DNA of 40,052 nt from Russula earlei (GCA_025769875.1 JAGFNK010000472.1:1-40052); one strand, 5' to 3'. Shown: positions 1 to 10,538, counted from the stretch's first letter. The notes: generated by a model from the letters alone, not told the origin. A program made the numbers and translations.

Positions 1-29
1 ACTCCAGTATATCTCACATAATAGTCCAT

Positions 30-97
30 TACACAGGATTGAACCCAAGACCTCTAACTGACTGACTGAACACCCATGGCCATTGAGCTATCTGGTC
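30..97 (-). other. tRNA-like Pol III promoter, possible SINE head
   Basis: On the minus strand an A-box-like TAGCTCAATGGCC (79-90 region) is followed by a B-box-like GGGTTCAATCC (36-46). The spacing is about 45 nt, as in a tRNA gene. The T-stem and D-stem do not pair well, so this is not a working tRNA. A decayed tRNA-derived SINE head is possible, with its body running off the left edge. A short CTGA repeat lies between the boxes. Chance similarity cannot be excluded. Confidence 0.3.
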
Positions 98-439
98 TTT
101 ACTACAGTAAAGTGGTTCAACCCTTATAACCACTCAACACATGAAATGAATTCTCAACCTGGAGACTCCTAAAATGGAGACCCACATGCCTGGGTTCCCA
201 GGAGAGAGTCAACAAGGTTTACTAACTGTATTAGTAAGCCTGAAGTACAGCAAACAACCCATGCAGTTCACACGATGATCACATGGACTCCAAGAACTAT
301 TACTCATCACCAAAGCTCTCCTTACTCAGCAGGTTACTAAGTATGACTGAGCATGCTTACCAAGCACCCCCAGGTGCCTTACTCATCCAGCTATTGTGAT
401 TGATAACAAGGTTACAGCGCATCCCTTATTTAGTAGCTC

Positions 440-475
440 TCCTGTAGTATATAAGCGCTCAATAAAGTACTGGAC
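440..475 (+). promoter_or_regulatory. LTR-like TATA box and AATAAA
   Basis: TATATAAG (448-455) is followed at once by AATAAA (461-466), a compact promoter and poly(A) pairing seen in many fungal LTRs. The element to which it belongs is not identifiable, because the left part is outside the window and no second copy of this LTR is present. Confidence 0.3.
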
Positions 476-1183
476 TGTCAAGACATGTACTGCTGATCAC
501 TAAGGACTCAGGAGCAGGTGGGCAAGGGTCGGAACAGATGGTACACAACATAGATGGCGTTGAACAAGAGGATGAGCCAAACAATGAGGAGGTACAAGAG
601 GGGGACTGGTAGGTGTTGCTGGAGGCAGAGGCAAAGGTTGGAGGCCAGTGCAGCAAAGAGGCTTTAAACAAGGCAGTCGTTGAAGAGTACCTTGAAGATG
701 AGGAGGGCTTTAAACTGAGCGGTCACAGGGGAGTACCCAGGAGGATGAGAGTATCACAAATGGACAGTCTGACAACTGCCATGCTACATTGGGGCTTATA
801 TACTGTGTACAGGGTTGATTACAAAGGACATGAACTATTCTAGACTCCTTGGTACCATCCAATAGGACTACAGAGGCATAAACTTGCTTGTGTCAGGTTT
901 TAGGCTTACTGAGTGTATTACTGATCACTGTGGAGCGATGACATGCTTATGATGTCGCTGTGGAGTGCTTAGTGAGTCGATGAGGTTATTGGGGAGTCAC
1001 TCAGTCAGCCATGATGTCATTGGAGCCTATATGACATCATATAAGTTATGCAACAGTTTGTAAGAGTTTATGCCACTGTTTTGGGTTCTTGGTAGCTGAG
1101 TGGCCATGTGGCTGCCACGCAATGATTACCCGATTAGGAAATGAGTGCCTGGTCATGTTATAGTGTCTTTGCAATAGTGATAT
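476..1183 (+). other. Decayed repeat-like DNA, no supported gene
   Basis: Positions 613-840 are open without an ATG and encode an acidic 76-residue stretch ending in VYRVDYKGHELF. This faintly resembles the region before Gag in element G3, but it is too short to assign. From 840 to 1183 I see only a possible TATA-like stretch (CATATAAG near 1035) and no conserved frame. It probably represents the remains of an older element into which G1 inserted at 1184. Confidence 0.25.
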
Positions 1184-1930
1184 TGTTATGGCATCACGGC
1201 CATAAGAGCATTAGCTCAAGATTCAGTGGGGGCCAAGTCCCTATGACTTGGTTCAAGGGGTTCAGTGGGGCCAGCTCAAGGAGACCAGATCAAAGGTTTA
1301 GCATCTCAAGGCTGAGTCAGACAATGACTCAGTCCACAGACAGAGTCAATCTTCTGGTTTTGCAGAAGAGGAGGACAATGATGGAGCAAGAGAGGAGTAA
1401 GAGGAACGCAAGAGTTCCCCCTAGTGTGTTGATGTCAAGCAAGGTAAAAGCCAGCACAAAACAAGTTTGTGATTTGAGAGGGGATACAGGGCAAAGGGAT
1501 ATGATAGGAAATGGGACAAAGCTAAGCTTGGGGCATTCCCCAGCTTCTACAAGCACTTAAATACTGTATGTAGCGAGGCTGTACAGTACTATATGCAGAA
1601 CAATAGGTAAAGGTGAGCCAATAGCAGAAGAAACTCAAACAATAGGTGAAACACAATAGGTGAAACAATAAGGGACCATTAGCATCAAGGGATGAAATGG
1701 TAACCAAGGGGATGGGGGTGACAGGAGAGAACAATAGTAAAAGGTGAATGCAACAAAAGGTTATTTAAATAGTGATGAACCGAACAAGGGGGGTAATTTA
1801 TGACAGATATCTTGCACCGCAGGAGGGATAGCCCAAGAAACAGAAGTGTGTTGGCTATGCAAAGTGAGAGAGGTCTCTCTTGAGTAGAATAGGACAATAT
1901 ATGGCCAGGTCCTGGCCTTAGTTCATAACA
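1184..1930 (-). repeat. 3' LTR of G1
   Basis: On the minus strand this 747-bp block starts TGTTATG and ends CATAACA, a matching terminal inverted pair. It follows a polypurine tract (minus-strand AAAGAGGGGATCAA, 1931-1944) directly downstream of the G1 chromodomain. A TATA-like TATTTAAG lies inside. Its 5' partner is not in the window, so the target duplication cannot be tested. Confidence 0.75.
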
Positions 1931-2650
1931 TTGATCCCCTCTTTATAGACTTGTTGCTCCTGCAATGGTAGGGGTTTCTTGTTTCTTAAAAGGTGGAGTA
2001 GTTTGCATATGAAGAGTCAAAGTCTGTTCAATTGTGGGGAATTCCCTCATGTTCTATGGGTTTGTTTAGGGATAGCTGTGGTTGATTGGGTGCATGTGAT
2101 CACAGGGGTTCTTTGAAAAGTTCTTTGGTAACAAGGGTAGAGATAGTTGTTGACGGAAGTCATGGTGGGAGTTATTGGTTAGGGGTTACCCCTGGTGGGA
2201 ATCATTTTAAGCACTTTCGGATACTTCCAATGGAAGTCTTTGACAAGTAGTTGTGCTTTTGATAGGTTAGACGCTGGTTCCCAAGTATTCTCTGTGGCAG
2301 TGTATTCTTTCCACTTGACTAGATATGGATCCCTTGCGGTTTGGGGAAAGTTGAGAGTCTAAAATCTGTTCTACTTCGTATTGTTTTTCTCCTTCGACCA
2401 GTATAGGTGGTGGGTTTGAGAAGTTGGGGCCATGGGCAGTGGTTTCCTTGTAAGGTTTAAGTTTAATTAGGGAATGATGAAAAACTGGGTGTATCTTCCA
2501 AGACCTTGGTAATTCAAGCCAAACATTTACTGGATACGCAGTGGTGACTTTGAATTGTCCATATCATTGAGGGGCTAGTTTCACTTTTGGATGAGTAGTT
2601 CGTAGATTTGTAGCTTCCAACCATACTTGATCCACTTCTTTAAAGCAAAA
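1931..2650 (-). pseudogene. G1 integrase C-terminus with GPY/F module and chromodomain
   Basis: Read on the minus strand, 2580-2400 gives a GPY/F-type module (VWLEATNLRTTHP, then YGQFKV and FHHSLIKLKPYKET). A chromodomain follows at about 2330-2230 (YLVKWKEYTATENTWEP, with the expected aromatic residues). This domain is known to direct Gypsy integrases to heterochromatin. A TGA replaces the Arg of the RYGPF motif. After the chromodomain only about 300 bp remain before the LTR, with several stops and no zinc knuckle, unlike G2 and G3. The fragment is separated from the integrase core by the solo LTR at 2651. Confidence 0.85.
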
Positions 2651-3570
2651 TGTTGGGGACTGAGGTCCTGATTGTTTCAATGATTTCAGTTGCTCAGTTC
2701 AGAGAAGCAGCTCCTTCTTCTCTGAGTTGGTGTTACACCATTTCCTTCTACATTCACTTCTTACCTTTCGCTATGGACTGCTTGCTTTCATATGTCCCTT
2801 TACTTACTGGTCTCGTGATCTCTTATGTCTTGTGATCCCTTCTGTGTTATCATGTGATCCATACACGTCCAGGTAACACTGGATTGCTGTTAGTTACTTT
2901 CCCTTTGTTTGGTCCTCTTTCCATTTATATTCACTTCTTAGTTTCGATTGTGCAATGCTGCGCACTTACTGTGCAGCACAGTTCCATGGTTCTGACTCAT
3001 TTGTGGCCTCATTTCCATGACTCCTACTTATTATGACTCCTACTATACTGGTAGCACAGTCAAAGTGCAGCTATTGCTGCGCTTCTCCTGTATATATAAG
3101 CTCAGTACTTTGTGACCAAAGCCCTAAGCTTGGTCTCTTGTAGAATCCAACCTACTCTTGTCCAAACATATTTGCCTGCAACCCACATCACTCCTAATCC
3201 TCAAACCACATCCACCTCTCCATTTCATCAACTCTTCACACACCATCCACCATCTACTCTTCGCCTCTCCCTTCCTCCCCTAAGAGTCTCTCTTCACTCC
3301 CCTGAGAAGAGCTCTCCTCCTTTAAGACCTACCTTCCTCTACACTCTCTGCATTGTTCAAGGTCCCCAATGGACTTGAACGCATATAGCTAGTGGTACCA
3401 GCCCTAGTCTATCCCATTACAAACTTACCCTAGCTTCTCAACAGACTGAGTCGTACTAGGAAGGGTCTATTGGCCATAACCTGTTTAGCATAAACACTTC
3501 GACCGCTGCAGGGATCCTTACTCTTTATACACAGGAACCAGCCCGTTTCTTGAACACCTCACTATTATCA
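2651..3570 (+). repeat. Solo LTR inserted in G1 integrase
   Basis: About 920 bp with no Gypsy coding similarity interrupts the integrase frame. It begins TGTTGGGG and contains a strong TATA box (TATATATAAG, 3091-3100) followed by CCCTAAGCT, the same start of R seen in G3. The right boundary, near TTATCA at 3570, and the target duplication are uncertain. The open frames inside are accidental. A solo LTR left by LTR-LTR recombination is the simplest reading. Its parent family is unknown. Confidence 0.55.
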
Positions 3571-5146
3571 ACTTGCCTTTGTGCTTGCGAACTGACACGG
3601 CTAGTTACTGTGACAGTTGGTTTAGTCTGCTTAGTCTTTCTTGGATTGAAGGGAATTTTGACGTAAAGGCAAGGGGTGGGGCAAAGGTTGGGTTAAAGCC
3701 ATACCAGACCTTGAAAGGGGGTTTGTTTGTTGCACTGTGTTGTCTGGCATTATGTGCAAACTCCATAAAGGGGATTAGTTCTGCCCAATTGTCTGCTTGG
3801 TGGTTGCAAAATATTCATAGGTATTGTTCTAATTCTTGGTTAACTCATTCTGTTTCTCCATCTGTCTGTGGGTGGTATGCTGTACTCAGTGATACTTTGA
3901 CGTTTAATTTCTTCCATAGTTCTTGAGTAACTTTTGCTGCAAATTGAGGGCCTCTGTCTGATATTTTTTGAGCTGGGAGGCCTATTCTTCTCCAGACAAT
4001 ATTCATGATTAGTGTTGCTGTTTCTTCTGCTTTGATTGTTTTGTGGCAAGAGATAATGATTATTGCTTTGCTGAATCAATCTACCACAACTAGGAGGCTG
4101 TCAAAGCCTTGTGAAATTGGTAGGTCTGTGATAAAGTCCATAGTGATGCTTTTCCATACTTCTCCAGCCGGTTGTAATTGGTACAAGGGGGTGTTTCTGT
4201 CTTTGGGTGGTTCTTTGTGCTTTGGCAAATTGCACAACCTTCTACATAACTTTTGATGTAGGTTAGCATTCCTGGCCACCAATAGTTTTGACTAATTAGT
4301 TCATAAGTTTTCCATTGGCCAGGATGTCCCACAGTGAGAGAGTTGTGGTGTAGTTTCAAAATTTTCTTTCATAAGGAGTCATTGTTTGGGATGTAGACCT
4401 TTCCTTTGAATAATATTAGTCCATCCTCGAAGTTCCAGTCTTGTAAACCCTTGGACAATTGTCTTGGCCCATTCTTTATAATGATTGCTAATGCATTAGA
4501 TACTTCTGGGTCATAGTCTTTGCTAGACCATAGTTGTTGTCAAAGGTCTTGGTCACCAATTGGTTCTGTAGCAGAGGTGCGTGTTGCTCTGATTTTAAAA
4601 TATTTATCGTCCAGGAGCACCTTTCCATCATTTTCGTTTTGTATCCCCTCTTTAAAGTCTGGCCACCTGGACAGACCATCTGCTTTGTTCGTAGTTCCTG
4701 GGTGATGGGTCATGGTGAAGTCAAAATTGCTGAGAAGGAGTGCCCATTGGGCCTGTTGTCAAGTGAGTTTCTGTTTTGTCATGAAGTATGTCAGATTATT
4801 ATGGTCCATCCAGAGATCGATAGGATGTGTGGTGCCCTCAAGGTAGTGTCAGAAGTGCCAGAGGGATGAGACAATGGCAAGGAGTTCTTTATCATAGATC
4901 ATGTAATTTTGTTGCGCAGGGTCCCAGGATCTCAAAAAATAGGCTACTGGGTGATATCTGTTAAATTCATCAGGTTGTTCTAAAATCAAGCTGACTGCAA
5001 AGTTGCTTGCATCACAGATGAGTCAAAATGGTTTAGTATGATCAGGTAACATGAGGACTGGGGCTGTCATGAATGCCTTGATTAATTTTCTAAATGCTTG
5101 TTCTTCATTATCCTCCCATTTGAAGGGGTTTTCTTTCTTTGTTATT
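3571..5146 (-). pseudogene. G1 RNase H and integrase core
   Basis: From 5146 down, the minus strand encodes the connection and RNase H (LICDASNFAVSL, YDKELLAIVSSL, WMDHNNLTYF, NKADGLSRWPDF). The integrase HHCC finger follows (HHNSLTVGHPGQ to YVEGCAICQSTK, about 4350-4220). The core comes next, with MDFITDLP, the second Asp in KISDRGPQF, and HPQTDGETERMN (about 4160-3830). Known chemistry is RNA-strand removal and DNA integration. Stops are TGA at Arg positions (PF-stop-LICD, HF-stop-HYLEG, LT-stop-QQAQW) plus one TAA near 3620. Several frame changes are also present. The RT half lies beyond insertion E1. Confidence 0.88.
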
Positions 5147-5654
5147 GCCATTTTCAGCGCACTTGGTGGAGCTTGAATTCCACCCAAATCGGTGCAGAAA
5201 CCCCCTCAAACATACGGGATAAATATCTCCTTCAAAACAGCTTCAATTCATATAAAACCTATTGTCCCTGAATCGCCTGAATGAGGGCTAGGCAGCCCCA
5301 TTGTTTTCATGAGATTTGAGTGAGAATTGGTGGAGCTGGACTCAAGCCACCTCCACATGTGTATTAGATGAATTACAACTCAAAATCATGGTCAATATCT
5401 ATTATTTTTTCCTCATGTTGTACCCATGGGCTGTCTTGAGGCAGCCCCATAGTGTTTTTGACTCAAGTGTTGTGGTGTGCAATGTTGTTTCCAGTGCAAT
5501 TGGAGTCGCGGCCAGCCACTCATCACCCCTCTTGCCTCTCGATTCTGACCATCCTTCTTGTTTTTCACAGACAGAGAGGAGTGGGTTGCAAAGAAGGGTC
5601 CTATTCTGAACTCTTTCTACTGCAGAGTAGCTAGGGTGTTTTCATATACAGGAG
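5147..5654 (+). repeat. E1 left terminal inverted repeat
   Basis: This matches the reverse complement of 9905-10410 and the starts of E2, E3 and E4. The tip motif TTGGTGGAGCTTGAATTCCA (5163-5182) recurs imperfectly inside at 5327-5346, and the motif GCAGCCCCAT occurs twice, which suggests subterminal binding sites. The inner end contains a TATATA stretch that, read toward the tip, would be a TATA box. Confidence 0.8.
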
Positions 5655-5661
5655 AGAGGTA

Positions 5662-7698
5662 CTAGAGATGAAAGGCATGAAAGTGAATCAAGACTGGTTG
5701 AGATGGTGTAGCGAGTCCAGGGACGCGTGAGTGAGATCGTAAGGCTGACTGGTCCAAGGTAAGAGGAGAGGAGAGAGGGGAGGGGAGCAGTCCCAGCTGG
5801 AATGCTGAGCGCAGACGTGGACACAAAGATTGCATGGCGGTGGTGTTGTCTTGTGGCGGTGGCAGCGTGGTCGTCTCCATTGCAGGTGGTGGCAGCAGGC
5901 GTGGCTGAGGAGCAAAGGCATAGGCGGTGAGCGTGAGTTTGTAGATAGAGATGTAGGTGGCGAGGACTCGAGAAAGAGGATGCATGGGGTGGCTTGCGCA
6001 GGGGTGGGATCTGTCATCTTGCGGTGGCGGTGGTGGGGTTGTCTCCACTGCAGGTGTCGGCAGCAGATGTGGGCGAGAGCATGCAAACAGATGGGGAGGC
6101 GATGTGGGAGGCGGCGTGCAGTGTGCTGTTGGCGTCGGCGACTGCTTCTCCTGTGGTGGTGGTGTCTGCTCCTGTCGTGGCGTGTTGTGGCTAAGTTCGT
6201 GGCCGAGGCCTTCTTGGTCTTCTGGGGTGGTGCTGGTAGCGAGGGGTTGCAATGGTGCAGCAGTGCTGGTGTCGCGCAAAACTACTAAAGTGGTGGCTGA
6301 GACTGAGAAGACTGAGGCTGAGACTGAGAAGACTGAGGCTAAGACTGAGAAGGTGGAGGCGGACTGAGCTGGTGTGACGGTGGAGGCGGACGGGGCGGAG
6401 GCAATGACTGAGGGCGATGCAGGGGTGACGGCGGCTGTGGCTGACAAGGGCATGGCGGCAGTGGCTTGTGAGACGGTGGTGGAGGTGGTGGCGTGTGGCG
6501 CTAAGACGTCGGTGGCTGAGGCTGAGGCTACGGCGGCGGCTGACGAGACTAAGGTGGCTGGCAAGGCTAAGAGCACGGTGGCAGCGGTTGACTGATCTGA
6601 AGCTGGGGCGATGGAGACAGCTGGCAAAACTAGGGGCGCGGTGGCAGTGGCTGAGACTGAGAAGGCTGAGGCTGAGGGCAGGGTGGAGATGGTGGCAGCT
6701 GGCGATGCTGGTGCTATGATGGACTGGGCTGAACTGATGAGTACAGGCGAGGCTAAGACAGAGACTGATGCGAAGTTGGTGGCTGGCATGACTGAGGCTA
6801 CTGTGGCGATGGACAAGGCGATGGATGAGACTGAGGGCAACAAGACGACTGAGGGCGTGGGAGTGGATGAGATGAAGGCGGGGGTGGCAGATGAGCCTGC
6901 GAGGGCTGAAGTGGCAGGCGGCGCTAAAACATCTGTGGGCAAGGTTGAGATGGTGGTTGTGCATGGAGCTGAGACAGTGGCCATAGCAGGCGACACTGAG
7001 GGCGCAGGAGCTGGTTGGGCAAAGACGGGGACAGTGGCGATAGGCAATGTCATGGCTGAGGCTACAGCGGTGGGGACAGACGAGGTGGCGACAATGGCGA
7101 ATGCGGGCAATGCTGGGACGGCGAGGGCAGGTGGAGCCGAGGCGATGATGGCTGGCGAGTTGAGGTTGGCGGCGGTGAACAAGGTGACGGGAATGGTGGA
7201 CGAGGTGGGAACCGCAGGGACGATGGGCAAGGCAGGTGAGGCAGAGGCAATGGTGCACGATGTAGGGACGGAGGCTGGAGCGGGCATGGGCGCAGGGTAT
7301 GTGTAGTCATCTTCATCTTCATCTGCAGAGCAGAGTTGGCATTCCTGCTGAATGTCACAGGGACACTGAGAGAATATCTTGACTAGTGTGTTGAATACTT
7401 CTCAGAAATCAACAAAGTGCCTCTGCTGTTCATTCGGGCACCAGGGGCTGAGATGTTGGGAGACCATCCGGTGGTCATCTGGGTGGAGTCCGAGCCAGAA
7501 TGACTCATTGCAATCTTCATAGCACAGGCGGCACGCATGGACGAGGGGACTGCAGATTGCCCTGAAACTCCGGTAGTATTTGTCTACATCTTCCTGGTCA
7601 CACATGTGGAGTCTTGATGAGGAGGCAATAAGGTCCTCCAGATCCCACTTGAGCTTGAGGTATTCTAACTGAGTCGGCATGCTGACGGAGTGCGGCAC
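5662..7698 (-). pseudogene. E-family fusion ORF: Gag-like domain plus Ala/Ser/Thr/Pro-rich tail (left arm)
   Basis: One minus-strand frame runs from 7698 to 5662 with a single stop, a TGA at 7402-7404. The first ~100 codons hold a Gag-like segment (LEYLKLKWDLEDLIASSS, DVDKYYRSFRAICSPLVHAC, FWLGLHPDDHRM). It resembles the capsid-type domain of basidiomycete retrotransposon Gag proteins. A Cys cluster (PCDIQQECQLCSAD) follows. Then come about 400 codons dominated by Ala, Ser, Thr, Pro and Val, including SVFSVSA repeats from a 24-nt tandem repeat, and a Pro-rich end. E3 has CAA where this copy has TGA, so the ancestor was probably one long protein. No signal peptide or enzyme motif is seen. Function is unknown, and the tail could be open only because of its composition. 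Confidence 0.45.
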
Positions 7699-7843
7699 GT
7701 GGTGAAGACAGATGGCAGGTCGACGCAGGCAGTGTGACTGGTGCAGCTGCGACTGTGAGTGTGGAGGGCCAAATGCAAGTTGGAAGGGAGCGGTGTGACT
7801 GATGCAGCTGAGACAGCGGGTGTGGTGGGAATGAGGGCAAAGG

Positions 7844-7924
7844 ATGGTCAGAATGGAGAGGCAAGAGGGGCAATGAGTGGCTGGCCGTCACTCATTGCCC
7901 CTCTTACCTCTCCATTCTGACCAT
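7844..7924. repeat. Central hairpin of the E1 palindrome
   Basis: Positions 7844-7879 and 7889-7924 are reverse complements over 36 nt with one mismatch, around a 9-nt loop (GCTGGCCGT, 7880-7888). The stem sequence is the inner end of the E-family 5' terminal repeat as seen in E3 (about 24866-24905). The two copies therefore joined head to head there and lost the outer part of that repeat. Confidence 0.85.
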
Positions 7925-7941
7925 ACACATACCCTGCACCC

Positions 7942-9522
7942 ATGCCCGCTCCAGCCTCTGTCCTTACATCATGCACCATCGCCTCTGCCTCGCCTGCCTT
8001 GCCCATCGTCCCTGCGGTTCCCACCTCGTCCACCATTCCCATCACCTCATTCACCGCCGCCATCCTCGACTCGCCAGCCATCATCGCCTTGGCTCCACCT
8101 GCCCTCGCCGTCCCAGCATTGCCCGCATTCGCCATTGTCGCCACCTCGTCTGTCCCCGCCGCCATAGCCTCAGCTGTGACATCGCCTATTGCCACTGTCC
8201 CCGTCTTAGCCCAACCAGCTCCCGCGCCCTCAGTGTTGCCTGCTATGGCCACTGTCTCAACTCCATGCACAACCACCATCTCAACCTCACCCACCGACGA
8301 TTTAGCGCTGCCCACCACTTCAGCCCTCGCAGCCTCGTCTGCCACCCCCACCTTCATCTCATCCGCTCCCACGTCCTCAGTCGTCTCGTCACCCTCAGTC
8401 TCATCCATCGCCTCATCCATCGCCACAGTAGCCTCAGTCGTGCCAGCCACCGACTTTGCATCAGTCTCTGTCTTAGCCTCGCCCGTACTTGTCAGTTCAG
8501 CCCAGTCCGTCATAGCACCAGCATCACCAGCCGCCGCCATCTCCACCCTGCCCTCAGCCTCAGCCTTCTCAGTCTCAGCCACCGCCACCGCACCCCTAGC
8601 TTTGCCAGCCATCTCCATTGCCCCAGCTTCAGATCAGTCAACCGCCGCCACCGCGCTCTTAGCCTTGCCAGCTGCCTTAGTCTCGTCAGCCGCCACCGTA
8701 GCCTCAGCCTCAGCCACCGACATCTTAGCGCCACACGCCACCATCTCCACCACCATCTCACAAGCCACCGCCGCCACACCCTTGTCAGCCACAGCTGCCG
8801 TCGCCCCTGTGTCGCCCTCAGTCATCACCTCTGCCCCGTCCGCCTCCACCGTCGCACCAGCTCAGTCCGCCTCCACCTTCTCAGTCTCAGCCTCAGTCTT
8901 CTCAGTCTCAGCCACCGCTTTAGTAGTTTTGCGCGACACCAGCACCGCCGCACCGTTGCAACCCCTCGCTACCAGCACCACCCCAGAAGACCAAGAAGGC
9001 CTCGGCCACGAACTTAGCCACAACACGCCACAACAGGAGCAGACACCACCACCACAGGAGAAGCAGTCGCCAACGCCAACAGCACACCGCACGCCGCCTC
9101 CCACATCGCCTCCCCATCTGTTTGCATGCTCTCGCCCACATCTGCTGCCAACACCTGCAGTGGAGACAACCCTGCCACCGCCACCGCAAGATGACAGATC
9201 CCACCCCCGCGCAAGCTGCCCCATGCATCCTCTTTCTCGAGTCCTCGCCACCTACGTCTCTATCTACAAACTCACGCTCACCGCCTACACCTTTGCTCCT
9301 CATCCACACCTGCTGCCACCACCTGCAATGGAGACGACCACGCCGCCACCGCCACAAGACAACACCACCACCACGCAGCCGCCATCTCGTCACCGCCACC
9401 CTCGTCTCCATCACCTCCGTTTTCCATCGCCCTCGCCTCTTCTGTCATCGCCATCGCTGATCGCCGCCTTTGCGTCTTCCGCAGCACAAGCAGCTGCGAC
9501 CACCGCCTCAATTCAGACGTGA
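7942..9522 (+). pseudogene. Ala/Ser/Thr/Pro-rich ORF, right arm of E1
   Basis: This 526-codon open frame starts at an ATG whose surroundings match the left-arm frame. It encodes the same tail (MPAPASV, APASDQSTAATALL, LVVLRDTSTAAP) but lacks the Gag-like N-terminus. The sequence jumps from the hairpin stem (7924) straight to ACACATACCC, deleting the equivalent of 7306-7843. Differences from E3 are mostly CpG transitions and are often non-synonymous, so there is little sign of protein-level constraint. The last ~55 codons are arm-specific sequence. It is probably not a functional gene. Confidence 0.4.
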
Positions 9523-9848
9523 AAGGCTCAAATCACTCGCATTCAGACGCTTGACCAAGGACGGTCAAAGTTTCAAGCCCCCAGGAGGTGTAAGGAAGAT
9601 TATGGCTGGCCTTGAAATCACATGCAAAAACGTGACACGACACGACATGAGACTGACACCTCAGCTCCCTTTCATCCCTTGCCACCTCCCTCTCATTCCA
9701 GGTAGTCCACCGACCACACACCATAAGCCATCTCACGTGCAACATCAAGACCTCGATCGCATCGCCCAGCCCTCGCCACCGACCATGCGCGCATGCACGC
9801 CTCAGCACACTAGACGTGTTCGCGTCTCAAGCCTTTCATGACTGCCTC
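9381..9848 (+). other. Arm-specific sequence in E1, possible captured DNA
   Basis: About 470 bp lie between the shared GACAACACCACC and CCATCTCAACCAGTCTTG motifs. In the left arm a different ~120 bp (5711-5830) occupies the same place, and E2, E3 and E4 have neither. No conserved domain is recognised. It may be host or transposon DNA picked up by the element. Confidence 0.4.
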
Positions 9849-9901
9849 GACCATCTCAACCAGTCTTGATTCACTTTCATGCCATTCATCTCTAGTACCT
9901 C

Positions 9902-10410
9902 TCTCCTGTATATAAAAACACCCTAGCTACTCTGTAGTAGAAAGAGTTCAGAATAGGACCCCTCTTTGCAACCCACTCCTCTCTGTCTGTGAAAAACAAG
10001 AAGGATGGTCAGAATCAAGAGGTGAGAGGGGTGATGAGTGGCTGGCCGCAACTCCAATTGCACTGGAAATAACATTGCACACCACAATACTTGAGTCAAA
10101 AACACTATGGGGCTGCCTCAAGACAGCCCATGGGTACAACATGAGGGAAAAATAATAGATATAGACCATGATTTTGAGTTGTAATTCATCTAATACACAT
10201 GTGGAGGTGGCTTGAGTCCAGCTCCACCAATTCTCACTCAAATCTCATGAAAACAATGGGGCTGCCTAGCCCTCATTCAGGCAATTCAGGGACAATAACT
10301 TTCATATGAATTGAAGCTGTTTTGAGGGAGATATTCATCCTGCATGTTTGAGGGGGTTTCTGCGCCGATTTGGGTGGAATTCATGCTCCACCAAATGTGC
10401 TGAAAATGGC
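9902..10410 (-). repeat. E1 right terminal inverted repeat
   Basis: Inverted copy of 5147-5654, ending GTGCTGAAAATGGC. TATATAAAAA (9909-9918) is a plausible TATA box pointing out through the repeat toward flanking DNA. Confidence 0.8.
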
Positions 10411-10538
10411 AAATAAACAAGGGTCATGCCATCCGCGAGTATTGGTGGATAAATTGTCAATAGAAGTTGCAGAATCCTAAAAATGCTTGTACTTCAGTAA
10501 CGTTGGTTGGAGTAGGCCATTTGTAATGCCTATTATTT
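10411..10538 (-). pseudogene. G1 RT connection fragment trapped between E1 and E2
   Basis: Only 128 bp remain, but the minus strand reads [23 protein letters not shown], with a one-base frame change. This is the segment that follows the RT thumb in Gypsy elements; G2 has the equivalent WPTPKTLKEV and [15 protein letters not shown] near 18300-18200. Its low-coordinate end matches the RNase H fragment that resumes at 5146, showing that E1 split a once continuous gene. Confidence 0.8.

Larger units (their letters stand above)
5147..10410. mobile_element. E1: palindromic inverted dimer of an E-family TIR element
   Basis: A 5264-bp block splits the G1 pol frame. Both ends carry the same roughly 500-bp sequence in inverted orientation, starting GCCATTTTCAGCGCAC. 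Moving inward, both halves encode the same Ala/Ser/Pro/Thr-rich frame, minus strand on the left and plus strand on the right, and they meet at a hairpin near 7884. The arms are not identical. The left keeps a Gag-like segment (7306-7843) that the right has lost, and each arm has private sequence near its outer end (about 5711-5830 and 9381-9848). No transposase is seen. It looks like a non-autonomous element rearranged head to head. Confidence 0.8.

Noticed and set aside
36..90. A genuine tRNA gene
   Set aside because: The T-stem and D-stem do not pair and no anticodon arm can be drawn.
1141..1560. Open frame of 139 codons at the left side
   Set aside because: Lies inside the G1 3' LTR.
2650..3378. 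Several hydrophobic open frames
   Set aside because: They fall in the solo LTR and include its promoter. No start codon context or domain.
5316..5609. A 97-codon frame (MSENWW...) repeated in the terminal repeats at 5316, 9948, 10708, 24669, 26917 and 27525
   Set aside because: It has no ATG, lies wholly inside the inverted repeats and persists because the repeats are near-identical. No domain features.
6611..7306. Long Ala/Glu/Gly-rich frames antisense to the E-family ORF, and His/Leu/Ser-rich frames in its other sense frame
   Set aside because: Same low-complexity DNA read in another frame. The sense frame is preferred because it is continuous with the Gag-like segment in both E1 and E3.
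5147..10410. E1 palindrome as a sequencing or assembly fold-back artefact
   Set aside because: The arms differ by many point changes, a 538-bp deletion and different private inserts, which a fold-back would not produce.
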